This document shows positions 10,700 to 21,326 of a stretch of DNA of 64,000 bases, in pieces. The translations under genes and the position numbers were made by a program. The notes below the pieces were generated by a model, which saw only the letters and a list, made by a program, of their open reading frames with translations, did not search any database and had not been told where the DNA came from. Where the stretch lies: assembly GCA_029378245.1 (NCBI GenBank), contig JARKIF010000136.1:1-64000 (forward strand), read 5' to 3'. The first letter of the stretch is position 1, and each line of letters opens with the position of its first letter. The DNA comes from Roridomyces roridus. Lineage: Eukaryota > Basidiomycota > Agaricomycetes > Agaricales > Mycenaceae.

Positions 10700-11855
10700 C
10701 AGGGCCGATAAGTCGACGTTGAGGACGAGAAGAGACGATATGGCTCGACCGTGTAAGTGGCAGTCCTTCGTCGAGTACGTTGCCTCAGACAAGCCTCGGA
10801 CGGGGTCGGCCGTCGGACGCGAATAGGATCGCAACTATGACAACGATGGCCGGGCCGTCGCGCGCCGACGAACAGTTCTCTCTCCCCTCCACACCTGCAA
10901 TTGCAAGCAGTCAGAACGCCGGAATCTTCAAAGGGAGAAGACGCACGCACATTGCCATCCTTCCCATCCTTTCAGCTCAAGACACGGTAACCGTCCGAAG
11001 TGGAATGGAAGAGCAGAGAGAAGGCTGTATGAATCGGGCGTTGAGATTGGATACTGAAGTGGAAGCCTCAGAAGACTTACGAGCAGGACGACCACCGCTT
11101 CACGATTCCATTCGACCGCGCAGCAGGAGCCACCGTTTGTCGAGCCACGTCTTTTCATGTCTGTGTCGTTTGTGGATCCTCGAGCGATGGAGATGGGTCT
11201 GGGCAATGGAAATGATGGAGAGCAGAGCAGGCTGTAGGAACTGGGCGTTGAGATTCGATACTCCGGCAAAGGTCTCACTGGCCGAAGACTAACGAACGAA
11301 ACGCGTCCACCCCTCACGACCTCGAGAAACCTCAGCGCCCGCCCTTTCCGTCACCGAGCCTGACGATTCCCGAACGTGTTTGTCGTCTTGCGAGCGAAGG
11401 AGATGGGTCTGTTGTCGCTTGAAGAGAATGATACTGGTGCCTTGGATTCATGTCCTCTCTATAGTTGGAAGTGAACGTACTTGAAGTCCTTGGTCCTTCC
11501 CTGTTCTGTCGCATCTTGAGCGGCCTGTGTGCATCTGTGAACTCGTTGCTATAATGAGCAAGGAAACTGGATGGCCGTCATTGTTAAAGCTTGTTGACCG
11601 CGTCGCTGGAAAGCGCGAGCTTGAGTGAAGTCGACGACGCACCCAGCAGCTCTAGTAACTCAACGTGTCTGTTCACACTGGGCGAGTTTCTCAATTGCGC
11701 ATATTATTAAGACACTACATGATGGCTAAAGGAAAGAAAGAAGAAAACCCAAATTGGGGATCTCGACTGCCTTTTATAGCTTTTCACGACCCCGTGACGA
11801 ATAATCCAGCACAGCCGCAAAATAATCAAACACCGCCATTGGCACGGGACCAGGG
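10700..11855. other. No confident gene; diverged internal repeat
   Basis: Frames of 80-170 codons run both ways but show no domain. The stretch around 10980-11120 resembles 11190-11330 (GGGCGTTGAGATT.GATACT and TGGAAG/TGGAAA-GAGCAGAG-AGGCTGTA), and a third weaker copy may follow near 11395, so part of the region arose by tandem duplication of about 210 bases. I see no regulatory element with confidence until the TATA box at 11874. Confidence 0.4.
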
Positions 11856-11873
11856 CTAGCGAGTATAAAATGA

Positions 11874-11880
11874 GGGCGTC
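11874..11880 (+). promoter_or_regulatory. TATA box of the 11917 gene
   Basis: TATAAAA lies 37 bases before the ATG at 11917, and an inverted CCAAT (ATTGG) lies at about 11838. This is a typical compact fungal promoter and supports the chosen start. Confidence 0.65.
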
Positions 11881-11916
11881 CATTGTTTGTTCTTCACTTT
11901 ACCAAGTACCACAACG

Positions 11917-12892
11917 ATGTTCTCTCGCCACATTCGCCGCCTCGTTCTCGTTCTCGTCGGCAGCTCCCTGCTCGCCAGCGTCGACTTGCCTTCGTCCTCC
12001 TCGCCTGGGCTTGTCGTCCCTCCAACCGACTCCTTCAAACCCGCCACCAACAACACCTCCGCCCCGACTTGCGCCTTGGGTAAGGAATCCTCAGAATCTC
12101 TTCTCTGCCTTTGCTGACGCGACGTAGAACCACTCCTCCTGCTCAAGTTCCCCACCGAGTTGCCTCCGCCCACCACTCTCCCCACCCCACACGTCATGTC
12201 GCCCTTCGACCTCTTTGCCGACTTCGACATCGACCTCGCCGAGAAGTGGTTTCCCGCCTGGCTCGTCATAGCTCAAACGGCGACTCGCGACCCCAGCCGC
12301 CTGCTGTCGTCGCTCGTGGTGGAAGGAGCAAAGCTCATGTTGTATGACCACGCTATGGGAGCTCAGAGCGATGTTTACGTCGCCGAGAGTGTCGAGCACC
12401 ACCTCGCCTCCTTTGGAGTCCGCTTCGTGTTGGACATGTTGCTTGGGTTGTTGGGTTGTTTGCTTGTTCGTGTCAAGAAGGTGCGTTTCCTAGACCGCGT
12501 TTCCTCCTCTTACTCATTGCTCCTTCCAGATTAGAATTCAGAGAATCGTTGTCGAGGAGCTGATCTCGTGGGCCGTTGGCCAAGTGCGTCGCCTGTCTCT
12601 TCCTTTCTTCACGCGTCTAACTCTTTCTTCTAGATACATTTTCTCGTCGTCTCCCTCGCCTCGCACGCCGATCTTCGACCCATAACGTTGCGTTGCGCTT
12701 GGGATTTAGTCTTGGGTCTACTCTTGGTGCGCAACCTCCCTTTCATTCCTCTCATCTTCTGACCACATTCCTCAGCTCGATATTGTTGCCTATCTTCGCC
12801 GCTCGTCACCTTCTCCACCTCCACCTCCACCGACCCACCCTCCTCAATCTCGCCGACGCCGGAAACGTTGGTATCATGGCAAACGCGCCTAG
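11917..12892 (+). CDS. Secreted or membrane-inserted protein of unknown function, 259 aa
   Basis: Five exons: 11917-12079, 12128-12480, 12530-12583, 12634-12726 and 12776-12892. Introns are 48-50 bases, all with GTAAGG or GTGCG donors, and the sum is 780 bases in frame. Residues 1-25 (FSRHIRRLVLVLVGSSLLAS) look like a signal peptide. An aromatic and acidic segment (FDLFADFDIDLAEKWFP) and a hydrophobic stretch (VLDMLLGLLGCLLV) follow, then a basic C-terminus (SRRRRKRW). I do not recognise the family. The 3' end is uncertain: a second frame through the last exon (ILLPIFAARHLLHLH ... MANAPSARDW ... GYGLRDLA) runs on to a GTGCGT donor at 13032 and looks just as coding, so an indel or alternative splice may link the two. 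Confidence 0.55.
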
Positions 12893-13766
12893 CGCCCGCG
12901 ATTGGACTCCCTACACCTGGCCAGCAAGAACAATGATTCAGCAAGTTATGGACCTCGAGGACGGACGCGTCGCGATCGAGGGGGTACTGCAGCGTTGTTT
13001 TCGAGCTGGTTATGGGCTCCGGGATCTCGCAGTGCGTCTTTTCCTTTTCCCGCTCTTGCTCTTTACTTACGACTTCTTAGGGTTGACTACTTCTCAGAAT
13101 ATTTGCTTAGACTCGTACCCATAGATTCTCTCTCCCTCTCTCGACTCCATAGATCTCTTTCGTCTCTCCTCGATTCCCTTCCCTCTACTACTACTATACT
13201 ATCATCGAATCAGGCCTCTCATCTAGAATTATATCGAGGCCTACATCATTTTCCTTCTGTACTACTATAATACGGCCTGTACTCTCCTCAATTTATCTCT
13301 TTCTCTCTCTGGTCAATGGGATCGTCCGCACTTGTGAACGTTGAGATTCGAAACTGCCTTTGATCGCAAGTCAAGCCTTTCTTTACTCCATCACCATCGA
13401 ACCGCCTCATTTCATTTGCTGCCTCGTCCCGGAGGGCCTGCTCCATTCTTTTGTGGTGGTGTGCAAGCACGACCAGAGATGGCCTTAACTTGTGTTCAGT
13501 CAACGATCCAGAAAAGACGCGCGTACTTGGAACGCGATGAACGCCCCATCCAGTTCATATGTGACTCAGTCTCATCGCCATCCTTGGTTCTCGAATCACC
13601 TCTCGAATCCTCCAGCATGCCTGCAACTCAAAGGGAAGAAAAGTCTGTTATGACGTCCGACCATAAAGTCAGGAGGAGAGACGATTGGAGTTGCGGCTCA
13701 AACGGGAACAGCTCGTGGTGCGTCTCGTTCTTTTCACCCCAATTAGCAACTTCAATGCTCTCACAG
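12893..13766. other. Pyrimidine-rich spacer and unresolved exons
   Basis: 12893-13031 carries the alternative reading discussed for the preceding gene. 13120-13310 is CT-rich with no coding signal. 13500-13717 has exon-like pieces (EERRLELRLKREQL ending at a GTGCGT donor, 13718) that probably belong to the partial gene at 13767, but their phases do not join cleanly. Confidence 0.4.
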
Positions 13767-14117
13767 AGGAACTCACCCAGCCAAAACTCACGAATGTAAT
13801 GCCGCAGTGCGCGTCTGGAGGAGAAACAAGCTAAATGTCGCGGTAAGGTCCACTCCGTTCCCTCCAATCTTGTCCTCATTCTTGCCAGCTGCGCAGTCGC
13901 CAGGGGCTCAGGGCATACCGGAGAGCCGTCCGTCTGCCAGAGAAAGGGTACTGCACTGGGCAGAAGTATTGGAAAGTGCGACGGGCGTGGCTCGACAGCC
14001 TAACGGAGGAGAAACGCGGTGAGTTGTGTGCGATATCCTCTTGATTCGAGGCTCAAACCCGCCCCAGATGCTCTTGAGGATATTGTTCAAGAGGGGCTGG
14101 GAAAACGACTAGGATGA
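13767..14117 (+). CDS. 3' part of an unrecognised gene
   Basis: Three terminal exons can be joined in frame: 13767-13842, 13889-14018 and 14068-14117, with introns of 46 and 49 bases. They give AAVRVWRRNKLNVA, LRSRQGLRAYRRAV, LPEKGYCTGQKYWKVRRAW, LDSLTEEKR and DALEDIVQEGLGKRLG, then a stop. The composition (basic, aromatic, amphipathic) looks like real protein. The 5' exons near 13670-13717 read as a charged helix, but splicing them gives a stop in every simple phase, so the gene may be broken or mis-modelled. No family is recognised. Confidence 0.4.
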
Positions 14118-14343
14118 TTGCGATTGCTGTGGAGTGCTGCCTGTGGATATATGCTTTTCGACGCGTCCACGGGTGCCATGTTCCCCGGGCTGCAATAGCT
14201 TCGCGCGGGTGACGCGCATTTTGCGGTGTTGAGCCAACGGTCGAATGAGCGGGCACGGGAAACCTTTTTGTGAATTAACCAGTGTCTTTCAGGAAATAAT
14301 TTATGCAATAGAGGGTCATGATACATGAGTGCGTTTCGTTAAA

Positions 14344-15134
14344 TCATACTGGCATCCCGACATAGCGCCCGATAACACGAAGAGGGTGGTCCTGGGGAAA
14401 ATAACCATCCATACGGTTTACCAGCGTGGGCTCTGGGATGCGACGGCCGCTAAACATTCCATAAGCGCTTTCGAGCTGCATTAACTCTGGACAGCTCTCG
14501 TATGGGTCTTGTCCACGACCAGGATACAAGATGGGTGTACCGCTGCGGCAGCCGTCACGGCGCTCGGCCTTGCTGAAATCGACGATACGGATGCTTCGGC
14601 CGACGGTGATGAAGTGGTCTCCGAGGACGAGGTTGTTGTGGATGACTCCCGCTGAGAAAGAGTGAGTACGGGGGTTACTGGTGTGCGAATGCCACTGACC
14701 TTTATGAAGTGCGCAGGCGGCGAGCATTACTTGGCGGCTGCAAACAAGTTAGTCCGAGGAAATCGAAAGAGACAGGACGCACTTTTCCTCGTGCATATCG
14801 ACAAACTTGGACTCTTCCGGGGCCCAACACATCTCGAGCAACATCGCTGCAACGCTGCCACCGCCAACGTCCCAAAAAAGATTCCGTAAAAGACGGGCAC
14901 ATATTTGCCTTGCAGATGCAGGAGCTCATGTTTGTAAAACTGCGCCTCCTTCATGAGCGAGGTGATATCGTCGGGCGTTCGCGCCAGCTTGAGCACGGCG
15001 AGTCTGCCGTCGGTGGCTCGGACGACGCTGATATGTTTGCTGACGACTTGCTCTTTGATTACGGTGAAAGAGTCTCCGGGCCGGGGGGAGCGGAGAAGGG
15101 TCGTTTCGTGGTCCCAAGTGAGGAGGAGAGACAT
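14344..15134 (-). pseudogene. Degenerate protein-kinase-like gene with one-base frameshift
   Basis: Three exons on the minus strand (15134-14783, 14737-14700, 14651-14344) with introns of 45 and 48 bases. The ATG at 15134 sits 44 bases after a TATAAAT box. The product resembles a small kinase-like fold: an N-terminal beta region with a VLKLA lysine (like VAIK), then KEAQFYKHELLHL, VPVFYGIFFG, a VIHNNLVLGD segment where HRDxxxxN would be, and IRIVDFSKAE in place of DFG. The exon sum is 698 bases, one short of a whole number of codons: after TTTTTTGGG (about 14875) one base is missing, and GGGSVAAMLLEMCWAPEES continues in another frame. It is either a very recent pseudogene or a homopolymer sequencing error. 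Confidence 0.65.
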
Positions 15135-15177
15135 GGTGGGTGGGCGAAGGTTGGCTGAACGCGTTTGTGGGAGCGGC

Positions 15178-15184
15178 ATTTATA
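15178..15184 (-). promoter_or_regulatory. TATA box of the kinase-like gene
   Basis: TATAAAT on the minus strand lies about 45 bases upstream of the ATG at 15134. It overlaps an alternative upstream ATG, which argues for the inner start. Confidence 0.55.
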
Positions 15185-15379
15185 CTGCCACCGCTCGCTT
15201 TGGGCACAATGGGCCATATTCATGCATAGGGTCCGTGGATGGCTTTACCGCAGGGTGCTTTGTCCAGTTGTCCAATCAAAACAATGGCACGAGCATCGAT
15301 CGAATTGTTCTGCGCAAGAACCTTTATGGGGTTGAATGTCGGAAGGCCATCAACGAGTCAGTCAGCAAAGCCTGCGAAA

Positions 15380-16351
15380 ATGAGTCAGTCCAATCTAATG
15401 TCTCCTTCTACCACTACCTTCCCATTCTACATCGTCTCCGCATTTTCTAGCGGCCCATTCCAAGGCAACCCCGCCGCCGTCCTCTTTATCGACTCGGCAC
15501 CAATTGAACCCGCCGTGCTCCAAAGGACGGCAACCAATTTCGTTCAGCCGATGTTATCCGTCGTCGGCGCGCAGCGCGAAACCTCGGATTCCAAGATTGC
15601 AGCATTCGATATTAGCTGGTTTACCACTTCGCAAGAACTGCCTGCTAATTCGTTCTGTGGGCACGGCACCATTGCTGCTGTGCGAGCCATCTTCGAGCGT
15701 GGGTTGGTTGGAGAGGGCGTTGAAACGATCGAATTCCGGACAAAGAGTGGGGCGACTATCAGAGCGTGCCGAGTGGGCGAAAATTCTGTGCAGATTCGAG
15801 TTGCGGGTGGTGTACTTACGGAGTTGGCTGAGGAAAAGAAACTCAAAGCGACGAAAGCTATTTTTTCTGCGTTTGGGCGGGAGGTGGACATCAAGTATCT
15901 TGGCGTGGGCAGCGGTCCGTATGAGATTTACCTCGTCGTTGAATTGGACGAGAAGGAGGATTTGGGTAACTGTCAGGTCAATATCGACGCATTGGTGAGT
16001 CAAAATGAAATGAAAAGAGGCAGACCTTGAATTTTCTCATAGCGAAATACTGGATACTTGACCAACGTCTTCACCACCACCGCCTCGGGCGCTCGCGGGC
16101 AGTTTGTTTCCCGGATGTTCTCGCCTGCGACTCTGCCAGCCCCGCATTCCGAAGACGCAGTCTGCGGCTCGGCGCATGGCCTACTCGTCCCATATTGGTC
16201 TCTTAAAAATGATCTGAAGAAGAACGAGCCCTTGCGAGCGACGCAGGTTAGCTCGCGTGGGGGTCAACTCGATTTGTTGTGGGATGGGGATGCGGTTGGA
16301 TTGACGGGCGAAACTTTTGTGATGCTGAAGGGAGAGATCTACCTGCAGTAA
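15380..16351 (+). CDS. PhzF-family isomerase-like protein, 307 aa
   Basis: Two exons, 15380-15994 and 16043-16351 (48-base intron), total 924 bases. The PhzF fold is a two-domain diaminopimelate-epimerase-like barrel; bacterial PhzF isomerises a phenazine precursor, while the fungal members have unassigned substrates. Visible family marks are FYIVSAFSSGPFQGNPAAVLF near the N-terminus, SFCGHGTIAA at the end of domain 1, and the mirrored SEDAVCGSAHGLLVPYW in domain 2. The spot where PhzF carries its catalytic glutamate reads TNFVQPMLSVV, without an obvious acid, as in other fungal members I recall, so the chemistry may differ. An in-frame ATG six codons later is an alternative start. Confidence 0.85.
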
Positions 16352-16454
16352 GAACAAGCTGGAATGAATTACCTTGCCGCGTGTGCCGTGTCGCGTCGTG
16401 AATCGCTTAACTTTGATCGTCAAACTCTGTCAGCGACTCTCATCATCTTGTGCC

Positions 16455-16893
16455 ATGTCCTCCAGTAAGTCGCATTGGCCAAAAGAAATCCCGGTACTGA
16501 AGCAAAAAACAAGCTTCTGAATCCGCGCCAAAGGACGTATGGGTCATTATGCAAACCGACTACGACCATCACACGGACGAAGAAGGCCGCAGCCATCTTG
16601 CATCCCAAGTCGTCTTTGAATCCCTCCAAGAGGCCAACAAAGAAGCCCGGTGGGCGCTGTGCGAGACATGTGGGTTTGAAGATGAAGAAGAGCTGAACCA
16701 TGTTGAGCGGGACGAAAAGAACATTGGGTCTTCGACTGAGGCGTATATTGGTTACGCGTACGTTCGCGAGGACGAGAGGGATAACGTCAAGGTCGCGGTT
16801 GAGAGGATGACTTTCCAGCGGGCAGTGAAACCATCGAAAGAGTCGAAGAAGAAGAGGAAGATTCAGGAGGTGATTGAAATATCCAGCGACTAG
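16455..16893 (+). CDS. SLEEAN-repeat protein 1, 129 aa
   Basis: Two exons, a ten-base first exon (16455-16464) and 16514-16893, with a 49-base intron. The protein is one domain: KDVWVIMQTDYDHH, an acidic linker, FESLQEANKEARWAL, an acidic patch, NIGSSTEAYIGYAYV, then a lysine-rich tail (SKKKRK) that could be a nuclear signal. The same domain occurs twice in the next gene, with the SLxEAN core and the VIxxTxY strand conserved, so the two are tandem paralogues. I do not know a named family; an EF-like or antitoxin-like role would be a guess. The gene appears intact. Confidence 0.7.
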
Positions 16894-16999
16894 AGTTTGA
16901 GAAGAGAAAAAGACTTTTTTGTTGACGCGTTGTTGACGCGACTGATGGCCAAACACCACGTCAATTCTAATTCGGCTCTTGCTCTCTACCTCCACCTCA

Positions 17000-18811
17000 A
17001 TGTCTGCCGTTGAATACCTCTACCACATCGTACGCCAAACCGACGCCCCTTCGGGGTCGACAACTGAAATTCGCGACTCGTACACGTCCTTGGAAGAAGC
17101 CAACGCCGCCGCACGCGTCGATCTAGGCAGCGTGGCACAGCACGAATCGCACAGCATCCAGATAGATCGCAAAACGGGTATGGTGTCTGTTGAGGCCACC
17201 TGCGCGCATGGAATGGCTATGAGAGTGTACATTGAGAAGAGAAAGGCGCCGAGTGGTCTTTGGAAAGGTACGCGACTTGATGTGCGGAGAGGCTGGTACT
17301 GACGACGAACAAGGTTCTGAACAGTCGAAATCGAATCCGAAAGACGTCTGGGTTATTATGGAAACGCAATACCAAGACAACTATGAAAGTGGGGAGGAAG
17401 AAGGCGCCGGCCGTCTCATGTCCAACGTCGCCTACGAATCTCTGCGCCATGCGAACGAAGCTGCGCAACAGGCACTGGGCGGCGAATGGTATGCGGATGG
17501 GTTTGAGCTTGACGACTCGGATTCGGAAATGGTGGACGAGGAGAATGTCGGCTCGTCGACCAAGGTATACCGTGCGACTATTGAGATGGGTGCGGAGTAC
17601 AGTTGCGGACAATCAAACGTGACAACTTGTATAACTTTGTTTTGGCTCGTGAGAATTTTTTTTTCGTGTACAATAGGGCAGCTAGATTATTTTGTGAATT
17701 TTCTGCACCGTCAAAAGTTGAAAAAGTTGAAGTTGAAATGCCGGTCCGGGCTGATTTTTTGGCCGTACCCCATTTTCCCACGCTACCAGGTCGTGCGAGG
17801 TACCATTTTGACCGGTTTTCTGCGCTCTTTTCAATGGTAACAATTGCGAGAAGATTCCACGAGCCAATTATCCAGAAATCCACTTTTGATGGCCAGATTC
17901 AAGGAGTGATCAAGCTGTCTCGTGAACACGGCAGTCTTCCCCGGTTGTTCCAAGGGACTGGATGCTTCTTCCTGAGCTCCTACAGTATTTAAGAGTGACA
18001 TGGACCACTCCCTTCCCTCTGCCACCATCCCCCATACCTCCCCAGGAAGAAAGGCAAAGGACAAAACATCTCATCAGGTCTGAGATCTTTGAACTGGGAG
18101 AAGATTTAGCCCACCAGCATCTCCTTTAGCACCCCAGTCGTCACAATGGTCCCTCACAGATGCACCTCACGAAGGGCTCTCTCTTGAGCAACCTGCCAGG
18201 GAACCTGGATCCCGAAGAGTCAAGACTTTGATTACAACCCCTGGCTCTCCAATGAGAATCACAATTCTTTCGCAGCTACCTTTGCCTCAGAGGAGCTAGA
18301 GCAAAGCTAGATTCCAGCCCTGACGATGACTGAGAATAAGAAGATCACTTTGACCCACCTCTTGACACTTACGGGAACGGTTCCGGCATGGGCCGCAACT
18401 CGGAGGAAGCAGAAATCACAATAGAGCATGTAACGCGGGCATTCTACCCAAGATTGATAGAGCAGACGGGCATAAGTAGTCAATATATACAGTCCCTGAA
18501 CTTCTGAACCGGACCCGAGGCCGAAAGGGGTACACACAATTTTTGTTCAACCCGGCCGAAAATTTGGCCGTACCTAATTTCTCGTGGGAAAATTCTGAAA
18601 AATTGTATTTGGGGGTTTTTCGGGTCGCTGAATCTGATTCTGAAGTCAGAATGTCGAAATTATGAGCCGTTTCCGAGATATTAAAGTTGTCACGTTTGAT
18701 TGTCCGCAACTGTACTTGAGGAGAGTTGAGGTCGAGGTTCAGAAGCTGACGGTGCAGCGAACTCAAAGGGCATCCAAAGGGTCGAAGAAGAGGAAGCTTG
18801 CTGGAGACTAG
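17000..18811 (+). pseudogene. SLEEAN-repeat protein 2, exon 2 split by a DNA transposon
   Basis: Exon 1 is 17000-17267 and a 46-base intron leads to exon 2 at 17314. Two domains: VEYLYHIVRQTDAP ... TSLEEANAAARVDLG, then KDVWVIMETQYQD ... YESLRHANEAAQQALGG ... NVGSSTKVYRATIEMG. At 17599 the exon is cut by a 1113-bp terminal-inverted-repeat element and resumes at 18715 with RRVEVEVQKLTVQ and a basic tail ending at 18811. Leaving out the element and one TA copy, the exons add up to 651 bases, an exact reading frame of 216 residues, so the insertion is recent and is the only visible damage. As it stands the frame runs into the element and stops. Confidence 0.8.
17600..18712. mobile_element. Non-autonomous Tc1/mariner-like TIR element
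   Basis: Perfect 29-bp terminal inverted repeats, 17600-17628 and 18684-18712, begin CAGTTGCGGACAATC. They are flanked by TA at 17598-17599 and 18713-18714. CAGT ends and a TA target duplication are the mark of the Tc1/mariner superfamily. The interior (about 1055 bp) has no transposase-like frame; inner stretches near both ends share the GGCCGTACC motif. It must have been moved by a transposase made elsewhere. Confidence 0.9.
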
Positions 18812-19039
18812 TGTGATGGAAAGTTGAGAAATTGTTCCCTTAGAAATTGCAGCCAGTACAATAAGAATTTTCTTGCGCAGCATACATTTTAGAGTGATCA
18901 AGGCCCATGTAGATCTGCGGACATTGAAACGGCGAGGCAAGTCTTCCGCTGGTCGAATACCATCCGATTGGAGATCCAATAACGCACATCGAGTACGGAG
19001 AGATTATTGGCTGACCAGAGTTTCCTCGAAAGCGGATAT
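18812..19039. other. Spacer, possible extra 3' exon of the minus-strand gene
   Basis: This lies between the split SLEEAN gene and the minus-strand gene ending at 19040. A minus-strand frame (18840-19199) overlaps it but has no family marks. Nothing else is seen. Confidence 0.35.
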
Positions 19040-19620
19040 TCAGATTCCACGCCGGCGCACGCCTGCAATAGTTCGGTGACGTCCGTCGTCTCTTGACGTC
19101 TCCAAGATACTTGAAAAATCGTTGGTCAACTTTTCGGATTTCACGTTTTGAGGATTCATCCAGGGCACAACCAGGGCAGCCAAGATAAGTAGCAAGCACG
19201 GATTGGAAAGGGGCTCGAGTTGAGTCTGCAAAACGCCAATGGCTTTTGAGCAGCGCTCCTGGATGTTCCGAAAGGTGTCTCCTTCAAGTTGAACCGCAGA
19301 AGGCCCGGGCCTTTTCAAGTCCTCAGTGGACAACAAGGACGCCAGGGACTGTTTTAAAAGCAAGCTGAGCACGCTCATGGCAGTTTTTCCTATCTTCTTC
19401 CATTCGGCTACGAGCCACCTAGAATTCTAGTTGCGTTCGCCGTGGCCTGTGAGCTTGAGGCGGGATGGTCGTGATGATGGAGGAGGAAGAATTTTGAACA
19501 GTTACGACATTTGATAGGCGCTATCTGCTCTTTCCTCCGAACTTCCAGTAACTCGGAAGCGCTGGCTTTGCCAGCTAAAACCTTGCTTGCGGGAGGGGGA
19601 GGAGAACCGGAACCAGCCAT
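19040..19620 (-). CDS. Small hypothetical membrane protein, about 154 aa
   Basis: Exon 1 is 19620-19506 (MAGSGSPPPPASKV, then ELLEVRRKEQ). A 116-base intron leads to 19389-19040 (KTAMSVLSLLLKQSLASLL, NIQERCSKAIGVLQTQLE, then a membrane segment PCLLLILAALVVPWMN). The phase agrees and the sum is 465 bases. The helical plus single-span layout recalls the family-1 array proteins at 36.9-45.7 kb, but I see no shared motif. The 3' end may continue through another intron. Upstream is a CT-rich tract with CTTGTA repeats, possibly the promoter. Confidence 0.45.
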
Positions 19621-20439
19621 AATATATTAACAGAGAGAAGCTACAAGAGAGAGACGATACAAGAGAGAGATAAAGCTACAAATGAGAGACACTACAAAAG
19701 AGGACATATAAATTAGTAACTAGTCTTTGCGAGCCTTCTTGTGGGTGGGCGACACCAAGCTAATGTCAGCACCACACTTGAGGGGAAGGTGCGAGCGGGC
19801 AGGACGGACGGCTCCACCAGGACATCGAGCTGGGCGATGTCGGCCGAATAGCGAGTGCCACCGATTTGACGTGGGAGAGAAACACATTCGAGAGTCGAGA
19901 CGGCCAGAGTCCAGTCTTCCATGTCGAGTGGCACATTCAAGACGGCCAGACAAACATGGGTGGAAGGAGGAAGCGGACACGTGGAGGGAGGACGGAGGTT
20001 GGAGCGCGAGCCTTCGAAGGGATGGGATGCACTGGAGTACCAGAGATCATGTTCTTGCAGCAGCAGCACGCGCTTGCACGATCTGTTCGTTCTCTGGCAT
20101 CAGCTGTTTGCTTCCAATCGCAGGTGGGCACATTGGTGAGCCGAAAGCGCGACATGGTTGGCGGCAACGGCGGCGGATAGTGGTGGATTTCATGATGTCC
20201 GACTTGATCGGAAAAAAAGCAATGAGTATCCCTTATATACCTTCTGGGCAAAAAAAAACTTCGACAAGAAGTTCAGAACAATATATGCGGGAGAGAAGCA
20301 GCCTTCTACCAGAGATGATTGGATCACAATATAAAAGAAAGCAAGTTATGTAATTATGACCTGGGAGAGTAAACCTTGGCAAGCAAGGTAATATGCCCGT
20401 AGGGCACATGGTTGATCGGGCCAGCGGCCCGTGATGGCG
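19621..20439. other. No confident gene
   Basis: Minus-strand frames (20251-19937 and 20069-19713) overlap in different registers and might be exons of a decayed or multi-exon gene, for instance a MSRFRLTNVPTCDWK start at about 20156. No domain is recognised and no splice chain holds. Confidence 0.35.
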
Positions 20440-21310
20440 ATCGCCGGCAAATCCATTGGCGATCAATCATTGTCAGCAGGCAACAACGGCTGACAACGGA
20501 GCCCACTGGCCGCCACCAAACCTCAACTCTCTACCTTCACTTGTGTTTGTCGCATTGCGTGGCCATCGGCCTCCACTGGCCTCCAACCCCCCCTCTGCTA
20601 TCCGACAAAAGCCACTGGCGGCCATATCGTATTCTGTTGGTATTCTGTCCGTATTCGAATGATAATTCTACTTTTCTGCTTCACTGTGAATTCCCGGTTC
20701 CGTGTCTATGGAAAAGGTTACTCAGAAGCTACTGGAAGCTGCCACCCTCCTCTACAGTTGGATATTTATCTGGAGACAACCTCCTTCAAGTTAGCTGCAC
20801 TGGAGGTCGCTGGAGGCCAGTGGGTCGGAGTGCCTCCCAAAATCCAGCAGAATCCACTGGATGCCGCCGGCCTTCGTCCCACATCTAGCTGCGTCGGAGG
20901 CCACTGGACCCCGATGGACAGCACCATGAGAGTAGCTGCCGGATGCCGCTGGAGGCCGGTAGATGTAAGTCGCTTGCCAATCCACCGAACTCCGCTGGAC
21001 GCCGTTGGATGCCATTCCGCCTAGCTGTGTTGGAGGCCGCTGGAAGCCAGTGCGGAAAAGCTCTTGGGAGTCTGGCGGACTCCGCTGGACGCCGGTGGAT
21101 GCTGTACCTGCTCTAGCTCTGGTGAGCCCTATTCAATGCAATTCGACTCCAACACACGGGAGACACCACCGGACTCCAGCGGATGTCATCCCCGAAAAAT
21201 ATCCTGGAGGTGCTGGACTGCATATTGTCCAAACTTCTGATGAGAATTTCGTCAAGGCCATCGGAGGCCACCGGAGTCCAACCGTCTCCAATGGACTTCT
21301 GCTCAAATAG
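20440..21310. repeat. CTGGA/GGCC-rich degenerate repeat tract
   Basis: Dozens of imperfect copies of a 10-14 base unit such as CGCTGGAGGCC, CCACTGGATGCC, CCGGTGGATG and CTGGACGCCG are strung together. The phase varies, so it is a satellite-like decayed tract and not a coding repeat. The same sort of unit (GGCCACTGG, CCATTGGCAGCC) reappears beside the MITE at 36.2-36.6 kb. Confidence 0.65.
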
Positions 21311-21326
21311 AGAAAGAATGTTGAAT

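Noticed and set aside
20440..21310. CRISPR-like array
   Set aside because: Units are too short and too variable with no constant spacer; eukaryotic context.
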